Shown: positions 9,225 through 17,516 of the stretch, piece by piece | Position numbering within the stretch: the stretch's first letter is position 1 | How the letters are laid out: each line of letters opens with the position of its first letter | The notes under the pieces: model-generated | What the model saw: the letters and a program-made list of their open reading frames with translations, nothing else | Told to the model about the DNA's origin: nothing | Databases searched by the model: none | Assembly: GCA_963665185.2 (NCBI GenBank) | Contig: CAXXPO010000015.1 | Span: 124,001 to 188,000, forward strand | From: G963665185 sp963665185 | Lineage (GTDB): Bacteria; Desulfobacterota; Desulfovibrionia; Desulfovibrionales; Desulfovibrionaceae | Length of the DNA stretch: 64,000 bases | Reading direction: 5' to 3' | Program-made: the position numbers and the translations under genes

Positions 9225-9467
9225 TCATGCGGGCGGGTTGCCGGCGGTCTGCTCATCTGCCGCTGTTTCCCTGTACTCCAGGATGTCTCCCGGCTGACAG
9301 CGAAGATAGCCGCAGATGGCTTCCAGCGTGGTGAAGCGTATGGCCTTTGCCCGGCCCGTCTTGAGCACGGACAGGTTCTGGGGAGTAATGCCCACGGCTT
9401 CGGCCAGTTCCTTGCTGGCGACCTTGCGGCGGGCCAGCATGACGTCCAGGTTGATAATGATCGCCAT
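9225..9467 (-). CDS. XRE-family helix-turn-helix protein (YozG-like)
   Basis: An 80-residue one-domain regulator. ASKELAEAVGITPQNLSVLKTG forms the helix-turn-helix and TLEAICGYLRCQPGDIL is the typical C-terminal half. It lies 8 bp downstream of a DUF2975 membrane protein gene on the same strand. This pairing recurs widely and suggests that the membrane protein and regulator act together, perhaps as a membrane-linked transcription switch. Target genes cannot be deduced. Confidence 0.85.
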   Translation of the reverse strand: MAIIINLDVMLARRKVASKELAEAVGITPQNLSVLKTGRAKAIRFTTLEAICGYLRCQPGDILEYRETAADEQTAGNPPA

Positions 9468-9475
9468 GCCGCCCC

Positions 9476-10024
9476 CTAGATGACCAGCGCTTCTTCGTCT
9501 TTGAGCATGCGCGCCTCGTCCATGACCCAGGCGATCACCAGAATGACCACGGCAATGGTTATCTTTGCCAGATCGTAAGTGTCTACGCCTATCGTGATCA
9601 GACGGTTTCCCTCGCCGTTGTTGAGGGTCAGCACCACCGACACCGCCGCCTGGTAAAAAGGACTCGCTGCCTGCGAAATCAATAGAGCATAGGCTGATTT
9701 ACGGTAACAGGCCACATTACGGGCCGTGAATATTTCCCCCTTGGCGTACAGACCGAAAAGAACCGCCATCTGCCAATACAGAAACATGTCCACTGCCGCA
9801 GGAACGACCTGGGCCGCCATGCCCAGGAGGCGCTGCCATATATCCAGTCCTTCCGCCGGGAAAAGGCTGCTGTACATTCTCAGAGGCAGGGGATCTATGC
9901 TCAAAAGATTTTGGGCATTGTCGGGCGCTATCCACAGCCAGGAGCATACAAGCACCAAAGGCAGCAGCATCAGCGACTGAAAAAGATACCGGAAAAGACG
10001 GCTTACACGGCGAATCTTGTCCAT
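9476..10024 (-). CDS. DUF2975 membrane protein
   Basis: A 182-residue protein with about four membrane spans (near residues 13-35, 60-90, 112-135 and 150-172) and a charged C-terminal tail, DEARMLKDEEAL. The pattern MAVLFGLYAKGEIFTARNV is typical of DUF2975. The start at 10024 (MDKIRRVSRLF) is chosen over the upstream ATG at 10075 because GGAGG lies nine bases before it. It is paired with the XRE regulator just downstream, whose usual partner it is. Function unknown. Confidence 0.75.
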   Translation of the reverse strand: MDKIRRVSRLFRYLFQSLMLLPLVLVCSWLWIAPDNAQNLLSIDPLPLRMYSSLFPAEGLDIWQRLLGMAAQVVPAAVDMFLYWQMAVLFGLYAKGEIFTARNVACYRKSAYALLISQAASPFYQAAVSVVLTLNNGEGNRLITIGVDTYDLAKITIAVVILVIAWVMDEARMLKDEEALVI

Positions 10025-10140
10025 TGCCAGAACCTCCAGATAATGGGCGACGTTATATTGATAAGGGTTGTTCATGACCTGTCAATACGAGAAGTAATTA
10101 ATGTTTGTCAATAACTAATACTCATAAAAAGAGAAGTTTC

Positions 10141-10316
10141 AATGTGAGACGTTTTGTCCGCAGTACCATGGGGGTGACTTGTGCCTCGTCCGTTCAATTT
10201 GCGGAAAAGGGAATGCCCGGCGGCACGCCATTCGCTGCCAAGAGCGGCGTGAGCGAATTGGAAACCGCGCTTTTCAGGGCCGATATCCTCCGCAAGGCAG
10301 ACGTATTTTGCAGGCA
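10141..10316 (-). repeat. Repeat family B, copy 1 (reverse orientation)
   Basis: Read on the minus strand this intergenic stretch has GCAAAATACG, GGCCCTGAAAAGCGCGG, TTCGCTCACGCCGCT and GCGAATGGCG in the same order as segments near 23870 and 52015. The boundaries are approximate. It occupies most of the gap between the DUF2975 gene and the YkgJ-like gene, which otherwise shows no coding potential. Confidence 0.7.
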
Positions 10317-10357
10317 CTGCTCCGGGTCGGGAAGAGACCGTCCCGGCATGTCGGGCA

Positions 10358-10828
10358 TCAGCTTTTGTCTTTTCCCGCCTGCTTCAGCGCGGCGGAAAAG
10401 TCCTTCACCAGTTTGAATGTATAGCCGCAGTTCGCGTGCACGATACCGTGCCGCAGGAACATGTGCAGCGAGGGATATTCAAGGCAGGCGGGAGGGCGGT
10501 TGTCGTAGTCCAGGCAGATATTGTCTTCGGAGAGGGATCGGCAGCGGAAAAGCAGCAGGGGGCCGGGGGCTTCGATGATTTCGAATCGTTCGTAGCCGGG
10601 GCAGTCCTTCACCATGCGTTGGAACTGTCCAGGGGTTTCCAGCCAGCGTCCCCGGTGGAAAAGGTGCAGGTTGCGGCAGCATGCGCCGCATTGCAGGCAG
10701 GCGCCCACCCGCACGGGCCGCACCCCCCGCAGGCGGTAGCACAGCAGCCGCAGTATGCCCCGGAGGGAAAGCCGGGAGAGCTTGTACTCGCCGCGCGGCA
10801 GATACTGCCGCGCAGAGTCCTTGGACAT
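10358..10828 (-). CDS. YkgJ-family cysteine cluster protein
   Basis: A 156-residue protein with a CLQCGACCR cluster near residue 45, followed by CPGYERF, CRSLSEDNICLDY and RPPACLEYP. Together they make the CxxCxxCC...C...C pattern of the putative zinc or iron chelating UPF0153 family. It begins 12 bp after the CBS-domain gene on the same strand, so they probably share a transcript. No clear Shine-Dalgarno precedes the ATG. The catalytic or binding role of this family in bacteria is unknown. Confidence 0.8.
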   Translation of the reverse strand: MSKDSARQYLPRGEYKLSRLSLRGILRLLCYRLRGVRPVRVGACLQCGACCRNLHLFHRGRWLETPGQFQRMVKDCPGYERFEIIEAPGPLLLFRCRSLSEDNICLDYDNRPPACLEYPSLHMFLRHGIVHANCGYTFKLVKDFSAALKQAGKDKS

Positions 10829-10840
10829 GGAAACGCGGAA

Positions 10841-11326
10841 TTAGAAGGAAGCGACCATATCGCGTGTGATCTCGCGGTACAGGTCGCTGATGATAATGAC
10901 GCCGATGGGTCTTTCGCCTTCCTCCACGACAACCCAGTTGCGCTTGGCCTCCAGCAGGGATTTGAGCACCAGGAGCAGCGGGTCGTTGGGCTTGACCGTG
11001 GGAACGTTCCTGTTCATCACCTTGGTTATCTCGATGCCGCTGCACATGCCGCAGGCGCGGCTGAAGGCGGCGTCCCAGTCGGTTGCATCTATATCCTTGA
11101 GCGACTGGTCCTGGATGACGATGTTTTCGGCTGTTTTCAGCACGTCGAATGCAGAGACCACACCTTTGAGATTGCCCATTTCAGAGAGCACCACGACAAT
11201 GTGCGCTTCAGGCGCGTCCTTGAGGCTTTCGCGCATGATCTTCATCACATCGGCCAATGTTGCCTGGTCGTCGACCTTGGCGAAATCTTCACGCATGATG
11301 TCCCATGCGCGTTTGCGAAGGATCAT
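10841..11326 (-). CDS. Tandem CBS-domain protein
   Basis: A 161-residue protein made almost entirely of two CBS motifs: REDFAKVDDQATLADVMKIM...GVVSAFD, and VMNRNVPTVKPNDPLLLVL...GVIIISDLYREI. CBS pairs bind adenosyl nucleotides and often act as energy sensors. The ATG at 11326 is preferred to the one at 11332 because GAGGAGGT directly abuts the latter and is properly spaced only from the former. No effector domain is fused, so the partner is unknown. Confidence 0.9.
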   Translation of the reverse strand: MILRKRAWDIMREDFAKVDDQATLADVMKIMRESLKDAPEAHIVVVLSEMGNLKGVVSAFDVLKTAENIVIQDQSLKDIDATDWDAAFSRACGMCSGIEITKVMNRNVPTVKPNDPLLLVLKSLLEAKRNWVVVEEGERPIGVIIISDLYREITRDMVASF

Positions 11327-11448
11327 TCTCATACCTCCTCGGTACGGTGCTTGAGCTTTGTTCCCGGCAGGGATACCCTTGCGGGGAAAATGTATCGCAT
11401 CCAGAGCCGGTTTATTGCCGAAAAAATCTTACAAAGTGCGGTTATCCT

Positions 11449-12690
11449 ATGCCTAGCATCAGAAAAAGTCTGCTTCAACTCCTTTTTTCCGGAGCCTACA
11501 TGAAACGCTGGAACGACAAGCTCCGCCCCATGGAATTGTATGAAATAGACAAGCAGTCCCACAAGATGATGGTCGCCTGGATGCTTTTCGAACTGAACAG
11601 TAAGAACATGTCCCTGTCCGAAAAGCTGGCCCTGGGCAGCCGGATCGTGGAAGGCGGACTCTTCGAGTATTTCTACCGCCTTGTCATCACCGACATCAAG
11701 CCGCCCGTTTTTTACCAGATAAAGGCCATTCCCGAGCACTACGAGCGCCTCACCGCCTGGGTGCTGGAGCAGCTCATGCCCGTCATCCAGATTCTGGGGG
11801 ACGACTTCTGCACCCGCATGCGCGACTATCTTGCCGTACCCGACCACCACGACCTGGCAGGCCGCATTCTGTTCGCCTCGCACCTTTACGCCAGCCGGTA
11901 CGAGTTCAATCTCATCAAGGACCTCAATCCCTCGGACGAGGAACTGGAGGACATCGAACAAAGCTTCCACTCCTCCCTGCGGGAATACGACGACATTGAC
12001 GGCGTGCCCGAACTGCTGGAACACGGCTCCACCCTGAACCGTTTCGCCAGCCTGTGCGGCCGGCTGCGCTTTCAGACCCGCTGGTCGCAGACGCCCCGAG
12101 TACCCGATACCTCCGTACTGGGCCATATGTTCATCGTGGCGTCCTTTGTCTATTTTTTCGGCTTGGAACACAACGCCTGCCAGGCCAGACTGCAAAACAA
12201 TTTTTTTGCCGGACTGTTCCACGATCTGCCCGAAGTGCTTACACGCGACATCATCTCGCCGGTGAAGCGCAGTGTTTCCGGCATTGCCGGGCTTATCCGG
12301 GAGTACGAGGAAAACGCCCTGAACAACCGGGTCTTCTCCCCTCTTGAAAAGGGCGGCCATACCTGCCTGTCCGAGCGGCTGAAATTCTATCTCGGCATTG
12401 AGGACGCCTCGGAATTTCTCACCGTGGCGCGTCTTGAGGGCGATCTGGTCGAAGTCAGCTTCGAGCAGATGCAGACCGACTACAACCGGAACGAGTTCGA
12501 CCCCAAAGACGGCAAACTTCTCAAGATTTGCGACAATCTCGCCGCATTCATCGAAGCCTATGCGGCCGTGCGCAACGGCATTTCCTCGGACCAGCTCCAG
12601 CAGTCCCTGTGGCGCATCCGGAATTCCTATCACAAGGAACCGTACCAGCACGGTGTGCATATCGGTGCGCTGATGGCGGACTTTGATTAG
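11449..12690 (+). CDS. HD-domain phosphohydrolase-like protein
   Basis: A 413-residue soluble protein. The second half has GHMFIVASFVYFF and FHDLPEVLTRD, matching the H...HD...D metal sites of HD hydrolases related to YfbR-type nucleotidases. The N-terminal half (ELYEIDKQSHKMMVAWMLFEL) also looks helical and HD-like but lacks an obvious HD pair. The start at 11449 follows a divergent 120-bp gap from the CBS gene. A perfect 71-bp hairpin lies 32 bp after its stop. The substrate cannot be stated. Confidence 0.8.
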   Translation: MPSIRKSLLQLLFSGAYMKRWNDKLRPMELYEIDKQSHKMMVAWMLFELNSKNMSLSEKLALGSRIVEGGLFEYFYRLVITDIKPPVFYQIKAIPEHYERLTAWVLEQLMPVIQILGDDFCTRMRDYLAVPDHHDLAGRILFASHLYASRYEFNLIKDLNPSDEELEDIEQSFHSSLREYDDIDGVPELLEHGSTLNRFASLCGRLRFQTRWSQTPRVPDTSVLGHMFIVASFVYFFGLEHNACQARLQNNFFAGLFHDLPEVLTRDIISPVKRSVSGIAGLIREYEENALNNRVFSPLEKGGHTCLSERLKFYLGIEDASEFLTVARLEGDLVEVSFEQMQTDYNRNEFDPKDGKLLKICDNLAAFIEAYAAVRNGISSDQLQQSLWRIRNSYHKEPYQHGVHIGALMADFD

Positions 12691-12722
12691 ACGCCTGTCC
12701 GTTCTTTTTTGAATACGAATCC

Positions 12723-12793
12723 CCTCGTGTGACAAATTTGGCCCGTCCAGAAGAACGCAGTTCTTCTGGACGGGCCAAATTTGTCACACGAGG
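12723..12793. repeat. Perfect 34-bp inverted repeat with 3-nt loop
   Basis: Arms at 12723-12756 (beginning CCTCGTGTGACAAATTTGG) and 12760-12793 are exact reverse complements, separated only by GCA. It lies between the convergent HD-protein gene and FTR-like gene. It is far longer and more perfect than a usual terminator, and no T run follows on either strand. It may be a bidirectional terminator, a mobile-element relic, or an assembly fold-back. Confidence 0.9.
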
Positions 12794-12892
12794 CACGGGA
12801 GCCAAGGGCCATCACGGCCCCTGGTGAAGGCCAGAGGGGGCGTCCATGGACGGACGCTGTCCCGCTGGCCAAATTCTTTCTGTTTTTCTTGC

Positions 12893-13240
12893 CTATCCCA
12901 ATCCCAATGCGGCCAGCAGCTTTTCCGGCGGACGGCGCTCGGGCACGGTCTGTTTGGGCGTGGAACCGTCGATCCAGCCCTTGGACACGTAGAGGGCGCA
13001 AAAGCAGGCACCATATTCCCTGACGTCCTCTTCGCGGTAGGTGCAGGGGCAGAGGATGTCGCGGTCCTGCTCGTAGTCGCCGGAGGCCAGGCGGCACGGG
13101 CAGGCCATGTAGCCGTAGCGTTCCTTGTTGACGAGAAGGCTTTCCAGAAGAGGCATGGTGTAGGTCATGTCGGGATTGAAATAATACCCTTTTTTTTCCT
13201 GAAAATCCTTGAGCTTGTCGAAAAGGTTTTGGGCGTCCAT
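12893..13240 (-). CDS. Ferredoxin-thioredoxin reductase catalytic-chain-like protein
   Basis: A 115-residue protein with the three cysteine pairs of FTR beta chains: CPCR, CPCTY and CFCALYV. Known FTR catalytic chains bind a [4Fe-4S] cluster next to a redox disulphide and pass ferredoxin electrons to thioredoxin-like proteins. Spacing here is CPC-x14-CPC-x12-CFC, unlike the plant CPC-x16-CPC-x8-CHC, and the active-site His of CHC is Phe. It starts immediately after the stop of a glutaredoxin-like gene, which is the probable disulphide partner. No variable alpha chain is present, as is usual in anaerobic bacteria. Confidence 0.88.
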   Translation of the reverse strand: MDAQNLFDKLKDFQEKKGYYFNPDMTYTMPLLESLLVNKERYGYMACPCRLASGDYEQDRDILCPCTYREEDVREYGACFCALYVSKGWIDGSTPKQTVPERRPPEKLLAALGLG

Positions 13241-13489
13241 CTACTTGCCCATGGCCTTGCGCATTTTTTCTTCGTCAAAGCCGACGACCACGTTGTCGTC
13301 GTCGAAGACGATGGTGGGAAAGGAGAGTCCTGGATTGTGGCGCTTGATTTCGTCGATGCAATCCGTGCGCTCCTGCCCGGCGAGCTGGTCCACGTAGGTG
13401 CATTCGAAATCGGCGTTGCAGTCTTCCAGAAACTGGCGAGCCTTTTTGCAGTGGATGCAGGTGGAAAGTCCGAATAATTTGATGGCCAT
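13241..13489 (-). CDS. Glutaredoxin/NrdH-like protein
   Basis: An 82-residue thioredoxin-fold protein, MAIKLFGLSTCIHCKKARQ, with the CxxC site CIHC, the cis-proline FPTIVFDDD and a C-terminal GFDEEKM helix. The start at 13489 has GGAG six bases upstream. An in-frame extension to 13726 lacks sense and overlaps gap. It precedes the FTR-like gene with no intergenic base, so both are probably one transcript and one electron pathway (ferredoxin, FTR, this protein). Confidence 0.88.
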   Translation of the reverse strand: MAIKLFGLSTCIHCKKARQFLEDCNADFECTYVDQLAGQERTDCIDEIKRHNPGLSFPTIVFDDDNVVVGFDEEKMRKAMGK

Positions 13490-13567
13490 GTCTGCTCCGT
13501 TTGGCGGCGGCAGGGAGTGTGGGGTCTGCTGCCGCGGTCTGCCGTGCGTGGCTGGCACGATTTCGGA

Positions 13568-13596
13568 CACGGAGCGCGACCGATTCGCGCTCCGTG
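13568..13596 (-). terminator. Hairpin after gap, probable terminator
   Basis: A perfect 12-bp stem, CACGGAGCGCGA with TCGCGCTCCGTG and a 5-nt loop, between the gap stop and the glutaredoxin start. There is no U run on the minus strand, so strength is uncertain. Confidence 0.55.
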
Positions 13597-13611
13597 TTTC
13601 CTTGCGAAGAG

Positions 13612-14601
13612 CTACATGCTGGCGGCGACCATGCGGATGAGCCGCAGGAGCTGCCAGGTGAAGCCGGCTTCGTTGTCGTACCAGATGATCAGTTTGACTT
13701 GCGTACCATTCTTCACAGAAGTGCACAGTCCGTCAACCACGCCGCCGTGGGTGTCTCCGATGTAGTCCGATGAGACCAGGGGAATTTCCGTGTAGCCCAT
13801 GTGGTCGTTGGCTGCCTTGCTCAGGGCGGCGTTGATTTCCTCGACAGTGGTTTCCCGTCCCAGCTCGGCCACCAGGTCCACAAGGGAACCGTCGGCCGTG
13901 GGGACGCGGACGGACATGCCGTCGAGCTTGCCGTCCAGTTCGGGCAGCACAAGGCCCACGGCCTTGGCCGCACCGGTTGTGGTGGGCAGGATGTTGACGG
14001 CGCATGCCCTGCCGCGGCGTCTGTCCTTGTGCGATCCGTCCAGAACGCGCTGGCTCATGGTGTAGGAATGGATGGTGGTCATGGTTCCGTATTTGAGGCC
14101 GAAGGTCTCGTTGAGCACCTTGGCGACCGGAGCCAGACAGTTGGTGGTGCAGGAGGCGTTGGAGATGATGCTGTGGGCGGCGGCATCGTACTTGTCGTGG
14201 TTCACGCCCATGACCACGGTGATGTCCGGGTTTTTGGCCGGAGCCGAGACAATGACCTTCCTGGCGCCGCAGGCGAGATGTTTTTCACAGGATGCGCGGT
14301 CGTTGAACTTGCCGGTGGATTCGATGACAAGATCGCATCCCAGTTCGCCCCAATTCCATTCACCAAAGCCGTGGCGGGTGACCTTGATGTGTTTGCCGTC
14401 GAAGATGAGTCCGTCATCGTCGTGTCCCACTTCGCCGGCATACGTTCCATGCACCGAGTCGTACTTGAACAGATAGGCCAGGTCCGCGTTGGAGGCGCGG
14501 GCATTGATCGCCACAAGTTCCAGCTCTTCGGCTGCACTTAGAATGCGGGCCAGGTAGCGCCCGATTCGTCCCCATCCATTGATTCCTACTCTTACAGTCA
14601 T
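13612..14601 (-). CDS. gap: Glyceraldehyde-3-phosphate dehydrogenase
   Basis: A 329-residue type I GAPDH. The NAD fold is GINGWGRIGR, the catalytic Cys is in NASCTTNCLAP, and VRVPTADGSLVDL and IIWYDNEAGF are the usual C-terminal motifs. It catalyses reversible oxidative phosphorylation of glyceraldehyde 3-phosphate in glycolysis and gluconeogenesis. The start MTVRVGINGWG at 14601 is the family start, and the in-frame upstream region is not coding. It follows fba on the same strand across a 229-bp gap that holds a hairpin, giving a two-gene glycolytic unit. Confidence 0.97.
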   Translation of the reverse strand: MTVRVGINGWGRIGRYLARILSAAEELELVAINARASNADLAYLFKYDSVHGTYAGEVGHDDDGLIFDGKHIKVTRHGFGEWNWGELGCDLVIESTGKFNDRASCEKHLACGARKVIVSAPAKNPDITVVMGVNHDKYDAAAHSIISNASCTTNCLAPVAKVLNETFGLKYGTMTTIHSYTMSQRVLDGSHKDRRRGRACAVNILPTTTGAAKAVGLVLPELDGKLDGMSVRVPTADGSLVDLVAELGRETTVEEINAALSKAANDHMGYTEIPLVSSDYIGDTHGGVVDGLCTSVKNGTQVKLIIWYDNEAGFTWQLLRLIRMVAASM

Positions 14602-14783
14602 GATTCCCCCGATAGGTTGAAGCGAAAGAGTTTTTTGTCTGTCCGCGCCGGCGGTCTTCCTGGCAAGGGAAGACGGACCCGTATTCCGAAAGATGCGGAG
14701 GATTTTTTGCTCCGGGGCTTGCGGGTGTTGTTTTTCTGGCAACAGGGTCCATGCACACAACAAACTCTTTTTGGACCTTTCAG

Positions 14784-14818
14784 TGCGGGGTGTCGAAAGC
14801 GGAATCCGACACCCCGCA
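14784..14818 (-). terminator. Hairpin between fba and gap
   Basis: A perfect 12-bp stem TGCGGGGTGTCG/CGACACCCCGCA with an 11-nt loop, lying 13 bp after the fba stop in its direction of transcription. No U tract follows on the minus strand. It may be a terminator or an mRNA-stabilising hairpin that separates fba and gap expression. Confidence 0.5.
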
Positions 14819-14830
14819 TATTTCTAAGCG

Positions 14831-15754
14831 CTAGGCGGCGTTGGAGCTGCCCAATACGTTTTTGATCTTGTGCCGGACCATGTCCCGTACCGCGTCGCGG
14901 GCCGCGCCCAGGTAGGAGCGGGGGTCAAAGGCGGCGGGGTTTTCGTGCATGTATTTACGGATGACGGCGGTCATGGCCAAACGGATGTCCGTGTCAATGT
15001 TGATTTTGCACACGCCGTAGGTGGCCGCCTTACGCAGAAGGTCTTCGGGCACGCCCTGGGCGCTGCCGATGTCCCCACCGTATTCGTTGCACATTTTCAC
15101 GAATTCCGGGAGCACGCTGGACGCGCCGTGCAGTACCAGGGGGTATTGGGGCATCATGTTGGAAATTTTTTCCAGACGGCCGAAGTCCAGTTTGGCTTTT
15201 CCGGCGAATTTGTATGCCCCGTGGCTGGTGCCGATGGCGATGGCCAGGGAGTCGCATCCGGTGCGTTCCACGAATTCCACGGCCTGATCCGGGTTGGTGT
15301 AGATGTGTTCTTCCGCGCTGACGTCTTCTTCCACGCCGGCCAGTACGCCGAGTTCGGCTTCCACCCACACGCCGCGTTCGTGGGCGTATTCTACGACTTC
15401 ACTGGTCACGCGGATGTTTTCCTCAAAAGAGTGGCTGGAGCCGTCGATCATGACCGAGGTGAATCCGCCGTCGATAACGTCCTTGCAGATGGCGAAATCC
15501 TTGCCGTGGTCCAGGTGGAGCACCACGGGAAGGTCGGTGCGGTCCATGGCGGCTTCCATGAGTTTTATGATGTAGTCCTGCCCGGCGTAGGAGCGGGCCC
15601 CGGCAGACACCTGGAGAATAAGGGGCGAGCGTTCTTCCTGCCCGGCCTCCATGATGCCCTGGACTATTTCCATGTTGTTCACATTGAAAGCGCCGACGGC
15701 GAATTTCCCTGCGTAGGCCTTGGCAAACATTTCCTTAGGGGAAACAAGCGGCAT
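14831..15754 (-). CDS. fba: Fructose-1,6-bisphosphate aldolase, class II
   Basis: A 307-residue zinc aldolase. Visible are the substrate and metal motifs HLDHGKDF, GFTSVMIDGSSHSFEEN, VEAELGVLAGVED-like, and GTSHGAYKF with LVLHGASSV. It cleaves or forms fructose 1,6-bisphosphate. GGGAG lies at proper distance before the ATG at 15754. It is upstream of gap on the same strand. Confidence 0.97.
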   Translation of the reverse strand: MPLVSPKEMFAKAYAGKFAVGAFNVNNMEIVQGIMEAGQEERSPLILQVSAGARSYAGQDYIIKLMEAAMDRTDLPVVLHLDHGKDFAICKDVIDGGFTSVMIDGSSHSFEENIRVTSEVVEYAHERGVWVEAELGVLAGVEEDVSAEEHIYTNPDQAVEFVERTGCDSLAIAIGTSHGAYKFAGKAKLDFGRLEKISNMMPQYPLVLHGASSVLPEFVKMCNEYGGDIGSAQGVPEDLLRKAATYGVCKINIDTDIRLAMTAVIRKYMHENPAAFDPRSYLGAARDAVRDMVRHKIKNVLGSSNAA

Positions 15755-16231
15755 TATAAACTCCCATGTCGATAGAATTTTTCAGTTGGGGAAAAGGAGA
15801 GTAAAACAGCCATCAAAGACCCCAAGTATATACGCATCGGCGGGCTTTCATGTCAACGAGGGCGAACTTTTGGCAGGAGATTTCGAATTATCTTTTTTAT
15901 GGGAAAAACAGGCCGGATGCGGGGAAAGGGAGCAGGGGGCGAGGGGGCGGTGTTTTTGCCGGCAACCGTGCCGGGCGGATGTTTCCGATATATACGGGAC
16001 GAGTTCAACGGAAACCTATCCGAAAGAGTGGGCAATTCTCTATGGTTAGGAAATATAATGCCTCTCTTCAAGGGGATGGCATATGGTGGTAACCGTAACG
16101 TCACAATTTTTCAGCGCTGTCATCCGGCTGGTTTGAGCGGCGGAGCATTTTCCCCGCCCGAAGCTGCCGACAAGCCACGCGAACCGGACTCGCGGGCCTG
16201 ACACGCGGATCAGGCGCCAAGGGGGCTTCTC
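15755..16231. other. Intergenic stretch without a recognisable gene
   Basis: About 477 bp between the divergent fba and the BMP-type gene. The fba side is AT-richer and should hold its promoter. Short open frames here have no ribosome sites or recognisable protein sequence. I see no tRNA or riboswitch pattern. Confidence 0.5.
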
Positions 16232-17314
16232 ATGATCCATCGGATTGTATCGGCACTGCTTTTCCTTCTTCTTTGCACCCCGGTATTGAACGCACACGCC
16301 GACAAGGTGGGGCTGGCGGTGGACAGCCTGGGGGTGGACGACTTCGCGGGAAACGACCTGCTTCTGCTGGGAGCCGCAAAGGCAGGCAGGACACTTGGGA
16401 TCGAGTTCCAGGTTGCCGAGCCCATGCGCAATGAAACACCGCACCAAGTGGTGCAGCGGCTGCTGGATACGGGATGCGGCGTGGTCATGGCCGGAGGAGG
16501 CGAATACCAGAATGCGGTGCGCGACAAGGCTTTGCAACATCCCGGCGTGCGCTTCGTGCTTATTGATGCGCCCGAGGCACGCGCGGGGCGCATGGCGAAG
16601 TCCGCAGGAACCATGCCCGCCAATGTCACCAGGATTGTTTTTCGCCAGCAGGAGGCCGCCTATCTGGCCGGGATGATGGCCGGAGCTGTCGAGGACTCGC
16701 AGTGGGTGGGCGTACTTTTTAGCGAGCCGGGATGGGAATCCCTGGAACTGGCCGAGGCGTTCTATCGGGGCGCGAAGGCGGTGAATCCCCGGCTGGCCCT
16801 GATGGTCCGCTATGTTTCCGAACGGGGGCCGCGGGCCGTCATGGGGGCTGCGCAGGCTCCTGGCCAGGCCCGCTTCATTGCCGGAGAAATGTACGACGCG
16901 GGATGTTCTGTCATTCTGGCGGCGGCGGGATATTCGGACACCGGCGTTTTTCAGGCTGCGGCCCGGCACGGCAAGCTGGCCGTAGGCGGGGATTCCGGTC
17001 TTGGATTTCAGGCAACCGCCCACGTGTTGACCAGCCTGGACAAGCGCATGGACATGGCCGTGGTCATGGCCGCCCGGCTGCTGGCCGAAGGGCGGCTGGA
17101 AAATGGTGAATACAGCCTCGGACTGGCTGAACGCGGTGTGGGGCTGACCCCTGTTTCCCGTGCGTGCGACCGGATTCCTCCGGCCATTCTCGAACGTGTG
17201 CGGGTAGAGGCTGACTTGCTGGCCGGACGGGGCCGTCCGGCTCCGGAATGGACTCCCGCCATGCTGGCAGGTCCGTCCACAGGCTTGACAGAACGCAACA
17301 TGGCGTGCCATTAA
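16232..17314 (+). CDS. BMP/PnrA-type substrate-binding protein
   Basis: A 360-residue exported protein with a signal peptide (MIHRIVSALLFLLLCTPVLNA) and the BMP fold of nucleoside-type ABC binding proteins: KVGLAVDSLGVDDFAGND, GCGVVMAGGGEYQNAV, FRQQEAAYLAGMMAG and VGVLFSEPG. No lipobox Cys is apparent. No permease or ATPase genes are adjacent, so it is an orphan binding protein. Known relatives bind purine nucleosides, but the ligand here is unknown. Its stop is 6 bp before the Trp leader peptide. Confidence 0.8.
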   Translation: MIHRIVSALLFLLLCTPVLNAHADKVGLAVDSLGVDDFAGNDLLLLGAAKAGRTLGIEFQVAEPMRNETPHQVVQRLLDTGCGVVMAGGGEYQNAVRDKALQHPGVRFVLIDAPEARAGRMAKSAGTMPANVTRIVFRQQEAAYLAGMMAGAVEDSQWVGVLFSEPGWESLELAEAFYRGAKAVNPRLALMVRYVSERGPRAVMGAAQAPGQARFIAGEMYDAGCSVILAAAGYSDTGVFQAAARHGKLAVGGDSGLGFQATAHVLTSLDKRMDMAVVMAARLLAEGRLENGEYSLGLAERGVGLTPVSRACDRIPPAILERVRVEADLLAGRGRPAPEWTPAMLAGPSTGLTERNMACH

Positions 17315-17320
17315 AAAACC

Positions 17321-17407
17321 ATGAACAGCAAGAACACCCTCAATCTCACCGGTTGGTTTTGGTGGCGGTCCTGGAGCAACGGGCCGTGGGGTGTTTCTGT
17401 GGCATAA
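17321..17407 (+). CDS. TrpL-like leader peptide, 28 residues with five Trp
   Basis: A small frame from the ATG at 17321 to the TAA at 17407 has Trp at residues 12, 14, 15, 18 and 23 (GWFWWRSW and GPWG). Five UGG codons in twelve is the hallmark of a trp operon leader peptide. It precedes a terminator-like hairpin (17447) and trpB (17517). Stalling at Trp codons when charged tRNA-Trp is scarce would favour read-through. No strong Shine-Dalgarno is visible, and its ATG comes 6 bp after the upstream stop, so translation may depend partly on coupling. Confidence 0.82.
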   Translation: MNSKNTLNLTGWFWWRSWSNGPWGVSVA

Positions 17408-17446
17408 AGTCTTTCTCCCGGGTGGAGCAAGAAAACTGATCAACAC

Positions 17447-17477
17447 AACCGCGGTAGCGCAAGCTGGCGCGGTTTTT
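17447..17477 (+). terminator. trp attenuator hairpin
   Basis: Stem AACCGCG/CGCGGTT with an inner AGC-GCAA-GCT stem and a following T run (17473-17477). It lies 40 bp after the leader peptide stop and 40 bp before trpB, the position of an attenuator terminator. Confidence 0.75.
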
Positions 17478-17516
17478 CATTACCGGGCCGGGGCGCTGCG
17501 CACAAGGAGACGCGCA

